From Pratylenchus scribneri (taxonomy: Eukaryota > Nematoda > Chromadorea > Rhabditida > Pratylenchidae), in contig JAQSEB010000139.1 in the NCBI GenBank assembly GCA_030063045.1, forward strand, positions 1 to 64,000: DNA of 64,000 nt. Reading direction: 5' to 3'. Below, one piece after another: positions 1 to 12,813 of the stretch. Both the position numbers and the translations under genes were made by a program. How positions within the stretch are numbered: the stretch's first letter is position 1; each line of letters opens with the position of its first letter. The notes below the pieces were generated by a model that saw nothing but the letters and a program-made list of their open reading frames with translations, was not told the DNA's origin and made no database searches.

Positions 1-499
1 AAAGGGATAAGAATTAAGAGGCGGATCAACTTTAAATTATTCTTATATTAATTTTGCGGAAAATGCGATAAAAATGTGAAGGGGAAAAGAAAACAGAGAG
101 GAAAAAGGGTAGGTTTAAAATGCAGATTGAGGCAATATTTGATTGATAGGGCGACAGATGATAAGGCAAAAAATGGGTGTACAGTAGGACAAATAGAAAG
201 GCACTTATTAGGTAATAGGTAGGCAGCATTATTGTTAACACCATATTAAAGATCATTTTTAATGGTTTTTTGGACTCAACTCCATCAATAAACAAAATTT
301 TATAATATTTGATAGCCAAAAATCTGCTGCTCTTTAATTTGCTAATAAAATCATAATTGCTTCAGATCTTGATGAATTATTTTAAACGGCACCAAATTAG
401 GGTCTATCCCATGGAAATTATGCCTACCAAAAAATATAGCGAAATGAAAATGACGGCCGCAATGGGAAAACATATTATCGAAAAACAGTAAAGTATCAC

Positions 500-3400
500 C
501 GAAACCGCAGAGACAACGAATTGGGACAACTCCAATGATGAGTAGCAATCCAACTTTGTGGAATATTTTTGTGGGGAATGACACTGTGAATATGGATTAA
601 TGGATTAAATGAGTAAAATTGAATATAAAATGTGGACCAGAATTTGCCACCATCGAACGTGGCCAATGTTGTAAATGTCCAGCAATTCACTGCACAATTG
701 GAAAATAACGATGGCCAATGTCAATGGCTCGCAAATTAGTCGGGTCTTAATTAATAGAATAAGTAAAGAGTAAAATTCATTGAAAATGGAATGAATTATT
801 TAAGAGTTTTTTTGAGCCTAAAAAGTGAGATGCTTTCTTTCCAAACTAGCCTTATTCTTTTGGCCATATCTCAACAAGGAAGCAACCAATTCAGCAAGGC
901 AATATGCCATTTAAAAGCCATAAATGTCCTTTAAAAATGGCTGAACTAATTTTTTAAAAATTTAAAATATTTGTAAAATAAGCGGCTTTTCCTTGGAAAA
1001 TTTGGGTTTATTATAATCAAAGACATGTAACTTTTTGAAATATTGAATTTAATAAAATTTAAAGATGCCACTTTGTAGAGGAAATTCTGGGCTTTTCAAA
1101 GAGTATGTTGCCTTTCCAAAATGGCTAATACCTCGCTGTGCTATGGGCTTAAAATAAATGGCTTTGCGTCAAAAATTCGAGTTTATTTCTGGACTCTGGG
1201 CACATTCTTTTGCTTATAGTTTAATGAGCATTAATCAATTCAGGAAGGCGATATACTCTTTGAAAGCTCTGAATGTCCCCTACAAAGTTTTTTTGATAGT
1301 TAAGTAAGTAAAATTCATTCAAAATTGACTCAAAAATGGTTAATGGACATTTGAGTTTTGGGCCACATTGTTTTGCCTATAGCTCAGCGAGGCATTAGCC
1401 AAATTTAGAAGGCAATATTCTGTTTGAAAGCCCAAAGTATTCTCTACAAAATTATTTTTTAAAAATAGCACGAATTCAAGCCTTAAGCAAAATTACATCG
1501 CTCGAATGAAATAAACGCAAATTTTTAATGAAAAGCCGCTTATTTTACAAAAATTAATTTAAATTTTTCAAGATTTTAGAAAAACTACTTTTTAAAGGAC
1601 ATTTAGGGTTTTTAAATAGCATATCGCCTTCCTAAATTGGTTGTTTCCTTGTTGAGTTATGGCCAAAATTATAATATACATATTCAAGCAGACGGCTGCC
1701 TTCTGCAGGTTCCTCCTATAGAGTTTGAGTCATTCATTTGTCTATAACTTTGCGAGGCAACAACCAATCTGGGAAGGCGATATACCATTGGAAAGCTCTA
1801 AATGTCCCATAAAAAGTGGCTCTAAAATATTTATAAAATCCACCTTTTTTAAAAAAGTTAAATGTATTTGAATGTAATAAACCAAATTGTGTGCGGAAAA
1901 GCCGCTTATTTTACAAAATATTTCAAATTTTCGAAAAATTAGTAAAGCTACTTTTTAGAGGGCATTTAGAGCTTTAAAATGACATATCGCCTTCCTGAAT
2001 TGGCTTACTTCCTTGTTGAGTTATGGCCAAAAGAATGACTCAGGGATTTACTCATATTGATTTGGAATCAAGAAAGCCCGGTCCCCTCATTTTTAAATTT
2101 TAAAGATATCGTAAATACCCTTTTAATTCCCTAATCTCCTAAAATTTCCCCATTGGGTATTAAAAGAATATTTATTAAAGAATATATTTCTCTGCTGTGC
2201 CATTTAAAACTCACATAGCCTTTCCATTGGAACCGTTTATAGTTCCAAAGATGGCAACTTGTTTTCTCAAAATATTTATTGCCTGCAATTTTTTAATTAA
2301 GATAATCCCCCCTCCCTTTTTCCATGCCAAAGAGTCCAAAAAATGCGCCGCCTTCATCATTTTCTGGCATTTTTGTGGCCTCTAGCATAATCGAAGTGTT
2401 CGGCGCCACTTCCCCTTCGAAGGAAATGTTGCCACCGGTAATCACAGAGGTGGTAGCCGAAAATGGCCGTGTCATGAAGGCCAACGTGAAAATGGCGTAG
2501 AAAATGAAGAAGCCAAAAAATGACAGATACCAACTGTAAATTTTAACGGATGAAATTGGCATTCCTTTGTTCTATGGGGAACAGTCTAACTTGGCGCCGT
2601 TTAAAATAAATCATTAAGGAATGAACCAATTTTTGTGGTTTTGGTATAAATTAAAGGGCAGACTTTTGGCTATCTAATAATATTAATTTTGTTTAAATTT
2701 ATTCAGAATTAATGAAGTTAATGATCAAAAAACTACTGACAATTATGATAAATCCATCATAAAGGTCAATTTAAATTGTTTTATGAGCATAACTCCAAAA
2801 ATTCTGAACCAATTTAAAGAAAATTAATATTATATGATAGCCAAAAGTCTGCTCTTTAATTTGATACTAAAATTATTAAAATTGGTTCAGACATTGATGA
2901 GTTATTTTACATGGCACAAAATTGAGTTTTGGCATCCCCATCCTATCTATACAGTATGCCCTACCGTCTCTTTGCAAATGCTTCCCATTTTGCCTCGAGC
3001 AAATCCTCCAAAAGTCCATCCAACATTTCCAAATGTTGTTGACTATCACCATAAACCACCAAATAAAGGGCGGACTTCTCATTCAAATCGCCGGTTTCCT
3101 CGTCGATTGTATCAATTTTGGCCAATGGATAGGCGATTGAGGAGGCCTTCAAAGATTTTAGTTTTTATGCCATGGATTAAACAGATTTTTGCGTGAATTA
3201 AATAATTAATTTAATTGCTCCTAAATAGTAGTTTTTCAGCGTCGGTTACGGTTTCAAAAATTTGATGAAATTAAAAACTAATCAGTGAATTTTTGCTCAA
3301 AATAATATCGAAAATAAGAGAAATCGAAAAATGATTTTTTCCAAAAATTAGATTTTTGTTTGAATCCGGGTTTAAAACCGATTTTGAATTACACTAATAC

Positions 3401-6205
3401 TATTAAATAATCAAATATCTCACCTGTCCATAATCCCAAAGGTATTCGCTTTCCAATTGTAAAATCTGATTGAACATCTTTTTCTTGGCCAATTTTGCTG
3501 CCAATGTCAATGGTGTCAAATTCTGCTTGTTTAGCTATAGATTTAAAATTGAATAATAGAAAAAATAAGCGAATGACTAATTGGAGTCGACCGCCCGTGT
3601 CATAGACCAATTTCAGCATTTCCATGTTCTCATGGATCACGGTCATATGGAGGCAAGCTATAGAGGATTTTATTAGGCTATTTTTGTGCCAAATCAATCG
3701 CCAACCATTCCCATTTGTGTCCTGCGCATTTGGATCGGCACGTTTGGCCCGAAGCAGACGATAGCAGTCAAATTGATTTGTGCAAGCAGCAAATGCCAAT
3801 GGATATTCGCCAAAATACATTCGTCTGATTAAAATAAAGAAATTTAGAGAAAAAAATTTGAAATTTCTTAAATTTTCCAATTCAATTCATTTTGTTTTGA
3901 TATTCTTTTAATAATAATTTATTTTACTCATATTTAGAACAGATTATCGAGCCAATTATAATCAATTTTTAGAAAACCCGAAGATTTCTGATTCTCTGAA
4001 TCCAACTTACCGTAAATGCTCTTTTGAAACTTCATTTCTCATAATTCCCCATCCTTAACTATGAGGACACTTTTAGCTTCAGGCATTGTGAATTTAAAGA
4101 AATTTTATGTATTTTCTTAGAATTTTATTAGTGTCCACAAATTAAGTAGTTAGCCCACATAAATAGGCGGAATTATTCTAAGCGAAACACAAAACAGGCG
4201 GAATTATTCTAAGCGAAAACACAAAACAGACGGAATTATTCTAAGTGGAAACACAAAACAGGCGGAATTATTCTAAGCAAAAACACAAACAGGGGGAATT
4301 ATTCTAAGCGAAAACACAAACAGGAGGAATTATTCTAAGCGAAAACACAAAACAGGCGGAATTATTCTAAGCAAAAACACAAACAGGCGGAATTATTCTA
4401 AGCAAAAATACAAAACAGGCGGAATTATTCTAAGCGAAAACACAAACAGGCGGAATTATTCTAAGCAAAAACACAAACAGGCGTAATTATTCTAAGCAAA
4501 AACACAAACAGGCGGAATTATTCTAAGCGAAAACACAAAACAGGCGGAATTATTCTAAGCGAAAACACAAAACAGGCGGAATTATTCTAAGCAAAAACAC
4601 AAACAGGCGGAATTATTCTAAGCGAAAACACAAACAGGCGGAATTATTCTAAGCGAAAACACAAACAGGCGGAATTTATCTAAGAATTTAATAAAAAATT
4701 TATGCATTTTCTTAGTTCCATAAAGACTACAAAATTTATTATAATTTTATCAAAGTATCCACAAATTAAGGAGTTATAGACTGTTACAATTTTCATGATT
4801 TTGAGGGTTTAGAAAATAATCCCCCAATCCATCTAAGAAAGGTTTAACGGTATTCCAAATTGTATAAATTAACAATTTATTTTGATATCAATTAAAAGTG
4901 TATCCATTAATATGCCTACCCATTATACTCGGTCTTCAGACTTAATTCCACATATTCATGTTCCAATGAATCCGTTCGACTGCCCTTCTGATCGTCTGGA
5001 CAGAAAAATGCCCCGTAGCATCGTTGATTGACGTCGGCGCCATGTTGAAGCAAATAATTACAAAGGGATGGATCCTCGTTCACGATGGCCTGATGCAGAG
5101 GAGAAAGACCTTTTGTAAAAAGATGGACATATGAATTGAATGAAACCAAAACAAAGTACCATAATAATCTTCGGAAAGCATCACATCATTCACCAGCTTT
5201 GGGAATTCATTCAACAATCTGATGGCCAATTCCGTATGAATAGGTCCACCTTGCATCAGACAACAACCAACCAAATTCTCGCCCATTTGCCCACGGTCTT
5301 CGATTTTCCACACAATTTCACGGTATTTTGTATCGCCTTCAGGAGGGAATGCCATAGGCAATTTTTAATATTCCCCCTATTTACTGACCTTTTCCACCTT
5401 TGCCTCCGTCCAACAGTTTTAAAGCTAAAAATTGTGTAAAATAAGTGGAATAAAAAAGATAAATATTTAATTTTCAGAAAAATAACATTAAAATTGATGG
5501 AAAAAATTTAAGGGCTTATAACGGTTCAGAATTTAATAATAGACCCAAAACCCGTAAACCCAAACGGTAGATCTCGTCGAAACGCATTATTTGATAATGA
5601 TCTCACTTCGAATAATCTAATGGTAAAGTAATTTTGCACCATTAAACCAAAATCAGTTTAAGCCGTTTAATACCCTTTAATTTCGACCAAACCATGACCA
5701 AATTATATACCATTCAATGCGACTTGACAAGTTCTATCGATTGGGTTAGGGGTGTAGAATGAATTACTAAACCGTTACAATTTTCGCCATTTTAAATGTT
5801 TTATCCATAGAAAACACCATTTATATTCTCACCTTTCTTCAAATCGCCTTGATTGCCCTGATTCTCTTGGTTGAAATCGTCCAGAATATTAGGGCCACTT
5901 TTGCCTTTGCCCTTCTTTCGACTGAATGCCCCCAATCGTTCATTCCTCTCTTTGTTGCGCATTTTGACCAGCTCGGCCACTGATTCCAACTTGGCTTTGC
6001 CCGCATTATACATGGATTGTTTGATGGTGGTCTCAAAATAGCCATCCACAATGGAGTAGTCGCCACCCTTTCGGGCATATCGCATCCATTTGATCAGTTC
6101 ACCGCCACCGTGCATGTCCACAAGTTGATAGAGTTTGGGTTGCTTGTCGCTTGAAATTTGGCCTCCACCGCCTCCTGCAGTAGCAGTAGCACCGCCGGTT
6201 GCCAT
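500..6205 (-). CDS. TRPV cation channel, OSM-9/OCR type (3' end off window)
   Basis: Sensory TRPV-type channel subunit, expected in ciliary or plasma membrane. Exons read on the minus strand, joined by GT/AG and phase: 5833-6205 (ATG at 6205, preceded by no better start), about 5391-5426, 5160-5336, 4920-5109, 3706-3824, 3578-3657, 3424-3534, 2965-3146, then roughly 2293-2580. The N-terminus has a QLVDMHGGGEL segment. Ankyrin repeats follow (SPLHQAIVNED, HGADVNQRCYGAFFCPDD, YPLAFAACTNQFDCYRLL, LTPLTLAAKLAKKKMF), then SIAYPL-IDTI and ALYLVVYGD, which are typical of the ankyrin-to-membrane linker of TRPVs. The 2293-2562 exon carries the first membrane helix and S1-S2 loop. Weaker exons near 600-686 and 506-587 look like further helices. 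The pore and S6 are not visible and should lie left of base 1. The joins after 2965 are unresolved. Confidence 0.85.
850..2035. repeat. Cluster of foldback repeats, family A, in a TRPV intron
   Basis: At least three copies (about 850-1148, 1366-1680, 1735-2035, plus a fragment near 1205-1290) share ends reading GGAAGCAACCAATTCAGG then AAGGCGATATACC, and the opposite end is the reverse complement (TATCGCCTTCCTGAATTGG then TTCCTTGTTGAG). Each copy is therefore a palindrome-like element of about 300 bp. Internal sequence includes AATAAGCGGCTTTT. No ORF. Same family at 6350, 56015, 60375 and 63715. Confidence 0.75.
4165..4684 (+). repeat. 32-bp minisatellite array 1
   Basis: About 17 tandem units of 31-32 bp with core GGCGGAATTATTCTAAGC followed by GAAAACACAAAACA. 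Units differ by one or two bases (AAAAAC for GAAAAC, loss of one A, GCGT for GCGG). The array fills much of the TRPV intron between the exons at 3706-3824 and 4920-5109. The same unit occurs at 7330-7470 in this orientation, and reverse-complemented at 53972-54592 and 56768-57362. Confidence 0.95.
5525..5775. repeat. Foldback repeat, family B, in TRPV intron 1
   Basis: About 250 bp containing CCATTAAACCAAAAT, CCGTTTAATACCCTTTAATT, GACCAAACCATGACC and ATTATATACCATTCAATGCG, which recur in the same order in seven places in this window. Ends carry a GATCTCGTCGAAACGCAT-like sequence. No ORF. Confidence 0.7.
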
Positions 6206-6349
6206 TTGGCAAATTTAAAATGTGCTTTTCGGCCTAATTTTTAAGCAGTTAAAATAAATCATTGCTTATTTCATTTGACTTCAATGTTCAATGGGAATGG
6301 GAAGGAAGGAGAATTGAATACCGTTGAATGAGTTGTACCTTCATTGGTT

Positions 6350-6645
6350 TTTGACTCATTGTTCAACGAGACAATGACCAATTTGGGAAAGTAATATATC
6401 AATGGAAAGCCTAAAGTCTCCTCTACAAAATGGCTTTGAAATTTTATAGAAAAAAAGAATTTTTAAAAGTGACATGTGTTTGAGTTTTATAAATCAAAAT
6501 TTTTTAAAAGAAATCCTATATTTAACAAATTAAGTATTCAAAAAAAAATGAAAGGCCACTTTTTAGAGGACATTTAGAGCTTTCAATTGGTATATCACCT
6601 TCCTAAATTAGTTGCTTCCTTGTTGAGCTAATAAGGCCAAAAGAA
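6350..6645. repeat. Foldback repeat, family A
   Basis: Left end reads AACGAGACAATGACCAATTTGG then AAGTAATATATCAATGG; right end reads TATATCACCTTCCTAAATTAG then TTCCTTGTTGAG, its reverse complement with a few changes. Same family as 850-2035. Confidence 0.7.
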
Positions 6646-7329
6646 CGGTGCAGGTATTCAAACGGTGGTATTCGATTGTCCTGTTTCACAATTAGAAATT
6701 AGGAATTTTGAAAGAATTTTCGCTTTTTTATGGACGTTTCTCTTTGTTAAATTCTTTGTCTTGATTTGTGCTTTCGGATTCAGATTCCTCTAAAAGCCTT
6801 TTAAATGTAAACAATTTGAGACAATTTTCATTCCGTCGAAAGTTTTCTGTAATTCGGTCACAAAACGTTTGAAAAATTCTCCAGTAGGCCTCATTATTTG
6901 TGCTTCCGCATTAATCGAAAAATAATTAAATTTATGAAATCAATTTTGCGGTCAATATTGTTTGGGGAAATTTTGCCTGGGAACGGCCAAAAACTGCCAC
7001 CAAATAATTTTCATCCAACCTGACAACCACAAATAAATCCAATAAATGTAACCCCCAAGAATTGGAGAATTGCGTGAGAAACCAACGGACCAATTCTCGA
7101 CAACATTTGGGAGAGGAAAGCACCTGCTGGCATCGAGATGGAAAATTTTATTAACCAAATGGGAAAATAAAATGGAAAAATTAATGGAATGTGGGAATAA
7201 AAAGGAGTGAATTATATACAGTATAACTTTGAAATGAATAAAAAGAGGAATTTTTCTATAGAAATTTTGACCACAGATTATGATTATGTTATGATAAAAA
7301 ATGGAGAATCTTCTCATTCTAGAAAGGAA

Positions 7330-7470
7330 TATATTCTAAGCGAAAACACAAAACAGGCGGAATTAATCTAAGAATAGGCGGAATTATTCCAAGCTAAAAC
7401 ACAAAACAGGCGGAATTACACAAAACAGGCGGAATTATTCTAAGCGAAAACACAAATAGGCGGAATTAAG
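7330..7470 (+). repeat. 32-bp minisatellite array 2 (short, degenerate)
   Basis: Four to five partial units with the core GGCGGAATTATTCTAAGC, some truncated. Same orientation as array 1. Confidence 0.9.
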
Positions 7471-7717
7471 TGAAACATATTTTGGCAAATTTTTCCCGAA
7501 TACCAATGCCTTCTCTCATTTTTAATTCCATACTAATCTTAATCTCTTCGTATTATTATTTTAAGTAATTTTGTAAGTTTTTAAATGTTAAAAAATTTAC
7601 AATACCACCCAAGACCTACTATATGAGAATGAGAACATAAATTTATTTTGAAAAAAATAGCAAATTTATTCCATTTCTAAAAATTTGAAGGAAAATAAAA
7701 TGAGCAGTTTTATTTAA

Positions 7718-8747
7718 TTATCCGATTTTATCATCTTTTTGTTCCGCCAATTGTTGCCTCTGTTGTTCGGCCAAATATTGTCGCCGCCGTTCTAATGCTT
7801 CTTGATATTCTCGTTCGATTCTTTCTTCCGATGTCAAATACACTCTTGTGTGTTCATAGCGCATTGGTGGAAAAGCGAGAATGATGAACCAGATAAGGCC
7901 AATTATCACAATTTTGCTGAACTGAAAATTATTTTTTTTGAAATTTTGTGTTATATTTGTATTTTTGAAAAATTTTAAAAATTCAAAACTAAAAAACTAT
8001 AGCCGTGAATTTTTTTTATATTTTTTAATAAGATTTAATCAAAAAGTTTCAGACTTATCTAATGAACGGTTTTTGAAAAATAATCTTTGAAATTTTTGCT
8101 TTATATTTGTATTTTTGAAAAATTTTAAAAATCTAAAAAATTATCAGAGATACAGCCTTAAATTTTTTTATATATTTTTTTTTGCTTATACTTAATAATT
8201 TATAATCTAAAATTTTCAGACTTAACCAACGAGTGAAAAATTAATTTTCGAAATTTTGTATTTGTGTTTTTATGGAAAAATTTATCTCTTGAATAAAATA
8301 AAAATTAATTAACTTACTCTATTGAAATTTATGAATCGTTTTTTGTCCTCAAAAAATTCATCGTCGTAGATTACTTTTTTTGTTGCATCCCCGGCAGGTG
8401 ACTGAAAATAATTTAAATGTAAGAATTGATGAATTAGTGATTAAAATTTGTTTAATTTGCCACTTTTTTGGATTTTCTAATTTATGAATTGTTTTTCGAG
8501 GGTAATTTTTGTTTGAAGTTTGGGTGCTATTTGATGAAAAAATTATAAATTTTATCAAATTTTAGGCTAGTTTTTATTAAATATTAAAAGGAAAAAAGTG
8601 ATGATGAATTTCTGACCGAAAATTCTTTCTAATATGGCCCAAATAGTTAAAATTTAGTAGGGTCAAATTGATTGAGAATTAGGTAACCTTTGCATTCAAA
8701 TTATCGGCATTGGTGGAAGTCGTCGCCGATCGTCGAATTATTTGCAT
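7718..8747 (-). CDS. Small single-helix membrane protein, about 115 residues
   Basis: Three exons: 8688-8747 (ATG at 8747), 8318-8401 and 7718-7921, joined in phase 0 with normal GT/AG sites. The predicted protein starts MQIIRRSATTSTNADNLNAK, a basic Ser/Thr-rich start that could be a mitochondrial presequence. It then has one hydrophobic helix (IVIIGLIWFIILAF, about residues 52-65) and a charged helical tail rich in Glu, Arg and Gln (REYQEALERRRQYLAEQQRQQ). The size and layout recall small mitochondrial inner-membrane or assembly factors. I do not recognise the family, so the function is not assigned. The exon structure is convincing; the role is open. Confidence 0.7.
7935..8260. repeat. Intronic AT-rich tandem duplication
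   Basis: The sequence ATATTTGTATTTTTGAAAAA followed by TTTTAAAAAT occurs twice about 150 bp apart, each followed by an AAAAAACTATAG or AAAAAATTATCAG stretch and CTTAAC/CTTATC, with a third partial copy near 8240. It lies in the second intron of the small membrane protein gene. Confidence 0.55.
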
Positions 8748-9060
8748 TTTTAATGAATTTTGGAGAAGAGAATTATTCCTAATATCAAGTAACTTGTTGA
8801 AAATACTCCTCCTCAAAAAGGAATGAACCATCTGAATATATAATTTTTATTAAAAATTGAGTTAATTCATGGCTTAAAAATAAGATTATAAATCTTCGAA
8901 TGACGAAATATTGAGGCAATGAAAATTTTTTTTGGAACAATTTTTAAAATTTTATATTACCGGGTATTTAATGATAATGAATAGATTACAATAATTTTTT
9001 TCAGATAATCAAAGCAATATAGGTAACCACAACCAAAAAAAAATATTCATTTCTTCATTT
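8748..9060. other. Short intergenic gap
   Basis: AT-rich, with no ORF or repeat that I recognise. It should hold the promoter of the small membrane protein gene and the 3' end of the F-box-like gene. Confidence 0.5.
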
Positions 9061-10427
9061 TTATACGTCTATAATGATGGTAGAATTTGGCAATTCAGCT
9101 TTTCGAAATTTATTCTGCATATTTTCGCCCCATTGTTCTTCTTCTCCTTTCGGATATCGAGCCAAATAGCAATAATGCCCATCCTGACTGAGATATGATG
9201 CCAAAATTTCATTAGTTCGCTCATTCTCCAGTGTAAATTCCTCTATATTTTGATTGAATGCGTGGCCGTAAATACGAATAAAAAAGTTGGAGGGCGAATT
9301 TGAATTGGAAAATTCCTTAATAATTAATATAAAAATTTTACTAATATTTTCTTCAATTCACCTCTGCGATACGGCTGATAAAGGCAGTAATACATTCCAG
9401 ATATTGATCACCAGATTTAACAAACTCGAAAATCCTTTGCTTTCCATCATTTTGATTTGTCAGCCAATTCAAAATTGTATCAATGTCATCAATATTCAGG
9501 AATGCATAAAATTGAAGATATTGGATTTGATCAAGAATTCCGGGGAATATTCTATTGAAGTCGGTTAAAAATGCTCTTTTGGATAGTCCAAAATTCGCTA
9601 AGTTAAATTTGAACATTTTATTGACCAAACATTGCAGCAAAGCATGAATTGAAGTAGCATATTTTGTGTTTATTCCATAAATCATTGAGAATGTGAATTT
9701 TACACATAAATCGCAATTTTGTAGTAAACGGTCAATGCATTTGATAAAGTCGAAAACTTGTTCATTCACAAATCTATAAAATTTAATTTATTAAATTATA
9801 TTTAAAAATGGATATTCTACCTTGCAATTAAATGAATCGTTCCAAAGCCATCAATATAGTTCGGTGCTGGAGTCGATGGAATTTGAATAATCGCATTCGT
9901 ATCCAACCGTCGAAATTGAATTCCATGTCGAAAATGCGCACAATAATTGCCCACGTTAAAATGAATGCCTCTACATTCAATATTTGAAATTTTATATGGT
10001 TTCACTTTCAGATGGAGTTTTGTCCAACAAAGTTGTTTGAATAATTTGCATGAGATGCTCAATGAGGAATTGGCCATTTCAATCCGAGTAATAAATTCCA
10101 AAACTTCGATCAACCAATTTGGAACAAATCTAAAATATTCAAAAATTTATTAATTGGTAATTTGATATTACAATTCTTCTTCTTCCTTTTCCAGTAAATC
10201 TTCAAATTGTGAAGCTGTTGGAATAGCAATAGTAGAATCGGCCGAATTTTTCTGCATAAATTAAAAATTAAATTACAATGATAAATAAAGAATAGCAAAA
10301 CCTGTGAATTTCCCACCGTCGATGCTTCATTTTCTCCGTCAATTTGTTCATTTTCCTCTTTCATTTCGACTTCCATTAATTCAATCTCATTATTGTTTTT
10401 TGCTGCGCAATTCAATATTTTCATCAT
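9061..10427 (-). CDS. F-box-like protein of a family expanded in cyst nematodes
   Basis: Five exons: 10302-10427, 10172-10251, 9821-10129, 9362-9773 and 9061-9315 (stop at 9061). After an acidic N-terminus (ENEQIDGENEAST) the protein reads VPNWLIEVLEFITRIEMANS, an F-box-like start (PNWL-EV-F-R---A). It continues through a middle domain and a C-terminal part with LENERTNEILASYL and YCLARYPKGEEEQWGENMQN, which I recall as the conserved layout of a large family in Globodera and Heterodera. Such proteins probably act as adaptors of SCF ubiquitin ligases. An alternative start ATG at 10436 opens another frame that meets a stop after 14 codons, so the start at 10427 is preferred but not certain. About 390 residues in total. 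Confidence 0.7.
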
Positions 10428-10436
10428 CAGACATTT

Positions 10437-11177
10437 TTGCTAATAAATCTAAAAAATTTAAATATTCAATCTTCTCTTCTGGCTTCTGCGCCGCAAAAAT
10501 GAAAATTAATATTTATAAATTGCAATTCAATTCTCCCACTGAAAATGCTGATAAAAATCTTCGCATAAGTAGTTAATATCGCTGCTTTATCTAGGGTGCT
10601 AATCAATAGAGTGTTTCATATTTCATTTCGCATCGCCCGATGCTGGAAACTGGATTCAATCAACAATCATTCAATCTCGGCAATCGGAAATCGGCCCCGG
10701 TTCAGACGAGGTTCAGCGAAAAATGAAAAAAAAATAAGAATTGAGACATTTTATCCAAACCGGTTTTCGCTTTTCCTTTTCGGCTTTTCGGCAATTTGCA
10801 TTGGCCATGGGCAAGGGTAGGGTAGAGAGAGGGGTTGTTGTTAAACCAAAAAACCAATGATTTTTTGGGATTTATGTTGGAAACAAATAACAAAACATCA
10901 TGTAATGATAATGAATCTTAAAAACATTGTTTGATTGAAAAGTTTTAACAATCTTTTCCTACTTTATTAAAAATTTTCTAAATTCAATCAACTTGAAGTA
11001 CCAAAAAAAATTAGCTTTCCTTTATCCAAAAAACTGCACGCAATGTGTGTCCATAATTTTTTATATTCAGCTAATCTAGTAAAAGAGGTCTTTTAGCCAA
11101 GCTAGTTGCAGTCGAGCATTAACCATTAACGTTAATTTTGAGTTAAATAAATGAATAGTTTTCAGATATATTGAAAA
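10437..11177. other. Divergent intergenic region (F-box-like gene / eEF1-gamma)
   Basis: AT-rich promoter region between divergent genes. Several ORFs here (10596-10893) have no recognisable content. The only site I can support is the trans-splice acceptor at 11158-11165. Confidence 0.5.
11158..11165 (+). promoter_or_regulatory. Probable spliced-leader acceptor of eEF1-gamma
   Basis: GTTTTCAG lies 12 nt upstream of the eEF1-gamma ATG, with no upstream exon visible. This is the usual nematode spliced-leader trans-splice arrangement. Inferred, not proven. Confidence 0.6.
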
Positions 11178-12813
11178 ATGACTAAACTTTATGGAAATCC
11201 GGACAATTTTCGCGTGAAGAAAGTATTGATTTCTGCTAAATTGGCTAATAAGAATGTGAACGTTGTTTCTGAAGCACCACCTGCCAAACAATTCCCACTT
11301 GGATTGGTAATACAAAATATAAAAAACATCAGAAAATATTCATTTAAGGCGCCAGCATTCGAAGATGGAAGTGTGCATTTATTTGGTGCAGAAGCAATTG
11401 CAAAACATCTTCTCGGAGCTAATTCACAGTATTTGCCACAGGTTTACAATTTTCAATATTAATAATTTATTTACTGAATTGAAATTTAGAACCCCGAATT
11501 GGACCAATGGCTTTGCTGGGCCGAAAGTTCCCTGCTGCCAAATGTGCTCGCCTATGTCTTGCCAAGTGTCTCTGCGGCCAAAGTTGACCCGAAGAATGTG
11601 GAACAGGTTTAATCCTAACTAAATTGCTAATTTACCTCATCAAAATAGGCCAAACGTGAACTGCTCGCCCAACTCCAAAAGTTCAACAACATTCTGGCGC
11701 ACAAAACCTTCTTGGTGGGTGAACGTCTTTCGCTGGCCGATGTTTCGGTTGCCGCCAATTTGCTCCCAGCCTATCAACATGTTTTGGGCACGGAAGCCCG
11801 AAAGCAAATTGGCAATGTGAATCGCTGGTTCCAAACCGTACTTCATCAACCGGATGTTCAATCGGTTGTTGGTGAGCTGAAATTCATCGCCGAACCTTCC
11901 AAATTCGATGGTTTTCAATATTTTTAAATGTTTGAAAGCAAATTTTTTAGAGAATGAATACAACAAGATCGCCAATGCCGCACCAGTTGGTGGCAAAAAG
12001 GAAGGAGGAGGCAAAAAGGAGAAAGAACCGAAAAAGGAGCCAGCCGAGAAGCAAGAAAAGCAACCAAAGAAGAAAGCTAAGGAAGAAGACCAAGAGGAAA
12101 TGGACGCCGCCGATGAGGCCGCCGCCGCTCAACCCAAATTCACGGATCCGCTGGCTGCATTGCCGGCGGGAAAATTCTCAATGGATGGTTTCAAACGTGT
12201 CTATTCCAATGAGGACACCGCAACCAAGGCAATTCCCTACTTTTGGGAAAATTTTGATCCAGAGCATTACAGGTTTTGGACTAAATAGTTTTTTTTAATT
12301 CAAATCATTTCCAGCATTTGGTACGGCGAATACAAATACCCAGAGGAGCTCAAATTGACCTATATGTCTTGCAATTTGATCGGCGGAATGTTCCAACGCT
12401 TGGAGAAGTTGAAGAAGACGGCTTTTGCTTCGGTTTGCCTATTCGGTTAGTAATTTCAAGGGAAATTTGAATAAAATTTGGAGTTTTTTTTTTGGATAAG
12501 AAAAACTTAAGGTTTTTTTCGATAAATATTTAATAATTATTTAAAGGTACGGACAACAATTCCACAATTTCGGGCATTTGGGTATGGCGTGGCCATGAGC
12601 TGGCCTTCCCGCTGAGTCCGGACTGGCAAGTTGACTACGAAAGCTATGAATGGAAGAAGTTGGACCCAAGCGATGAGGCCACCAAGAAAATGGTCAATGA
12701 ATATATGCTCTGGGAGGTTTGCTTTTGTAAATTATAAATTTGCATTTAAAATGGATCGATTTAAGGGAGAATTTGGCGGCAAGAAGTTCAACCAAGGCAA
12801 AATTTTCAAATGA
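11178..12813 (+). CDS. eef-1G: Translation elongation factor 1-gamma
   Basis: Scaffold subunit of the eEF1B exchange complex that reloads eEF1A with GTP. Eight exons: 11178-11306, 11349-11441, 11490-11606, 11649-11910, 11951-12272, 12315-12445, 12547-12716, 12766-12813, all GT/AG, giving 423 codons. Length fits the family (about 400-440). An N-terminal GST-like domain starts [20 protein letters not shown] and continues to the [15 protein letters not shown] helix. A Lys/Glu-rich linker (exon 5) follows, then the C-terminal eEF1-gamma domain ([38 protein letters not shown], ending [12 protein letters not shown]). Housekeeping gene. RPL37 starts 325 bp downstream on the same strand, so a two-gene translation operon is possible. 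Confidence 0.97.

Larger units (their letters stand above)
6206..7717. other. Intergenic region between TRPV gene and small membrane protein gene
   Basis: Holds the presumed promoter of the TRPV gene, one family A foldback (6350-6645) and a short broken minisatellite (7330-7470). The ORFs over 6932-7317 show no family resemblance and look like chance AT-rich frames. I see no other gene here. Confidence 0.5.

Noticed and set aside
32..319. Hydrophobic minus-strand ORF at the left edge as TRPV membrane helices
   Set aside because: Hydrophobic only because of AT-rich TTT/TTA/ATT codons; no TRPV motif could be seen, though the true 3' exons may lie nearby or off the window.
4165..4684. CRISPR array
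   Set aside because: Direct tandem units of 32 bp without unique spacers in a eukaryotic intron: a minisatellite.
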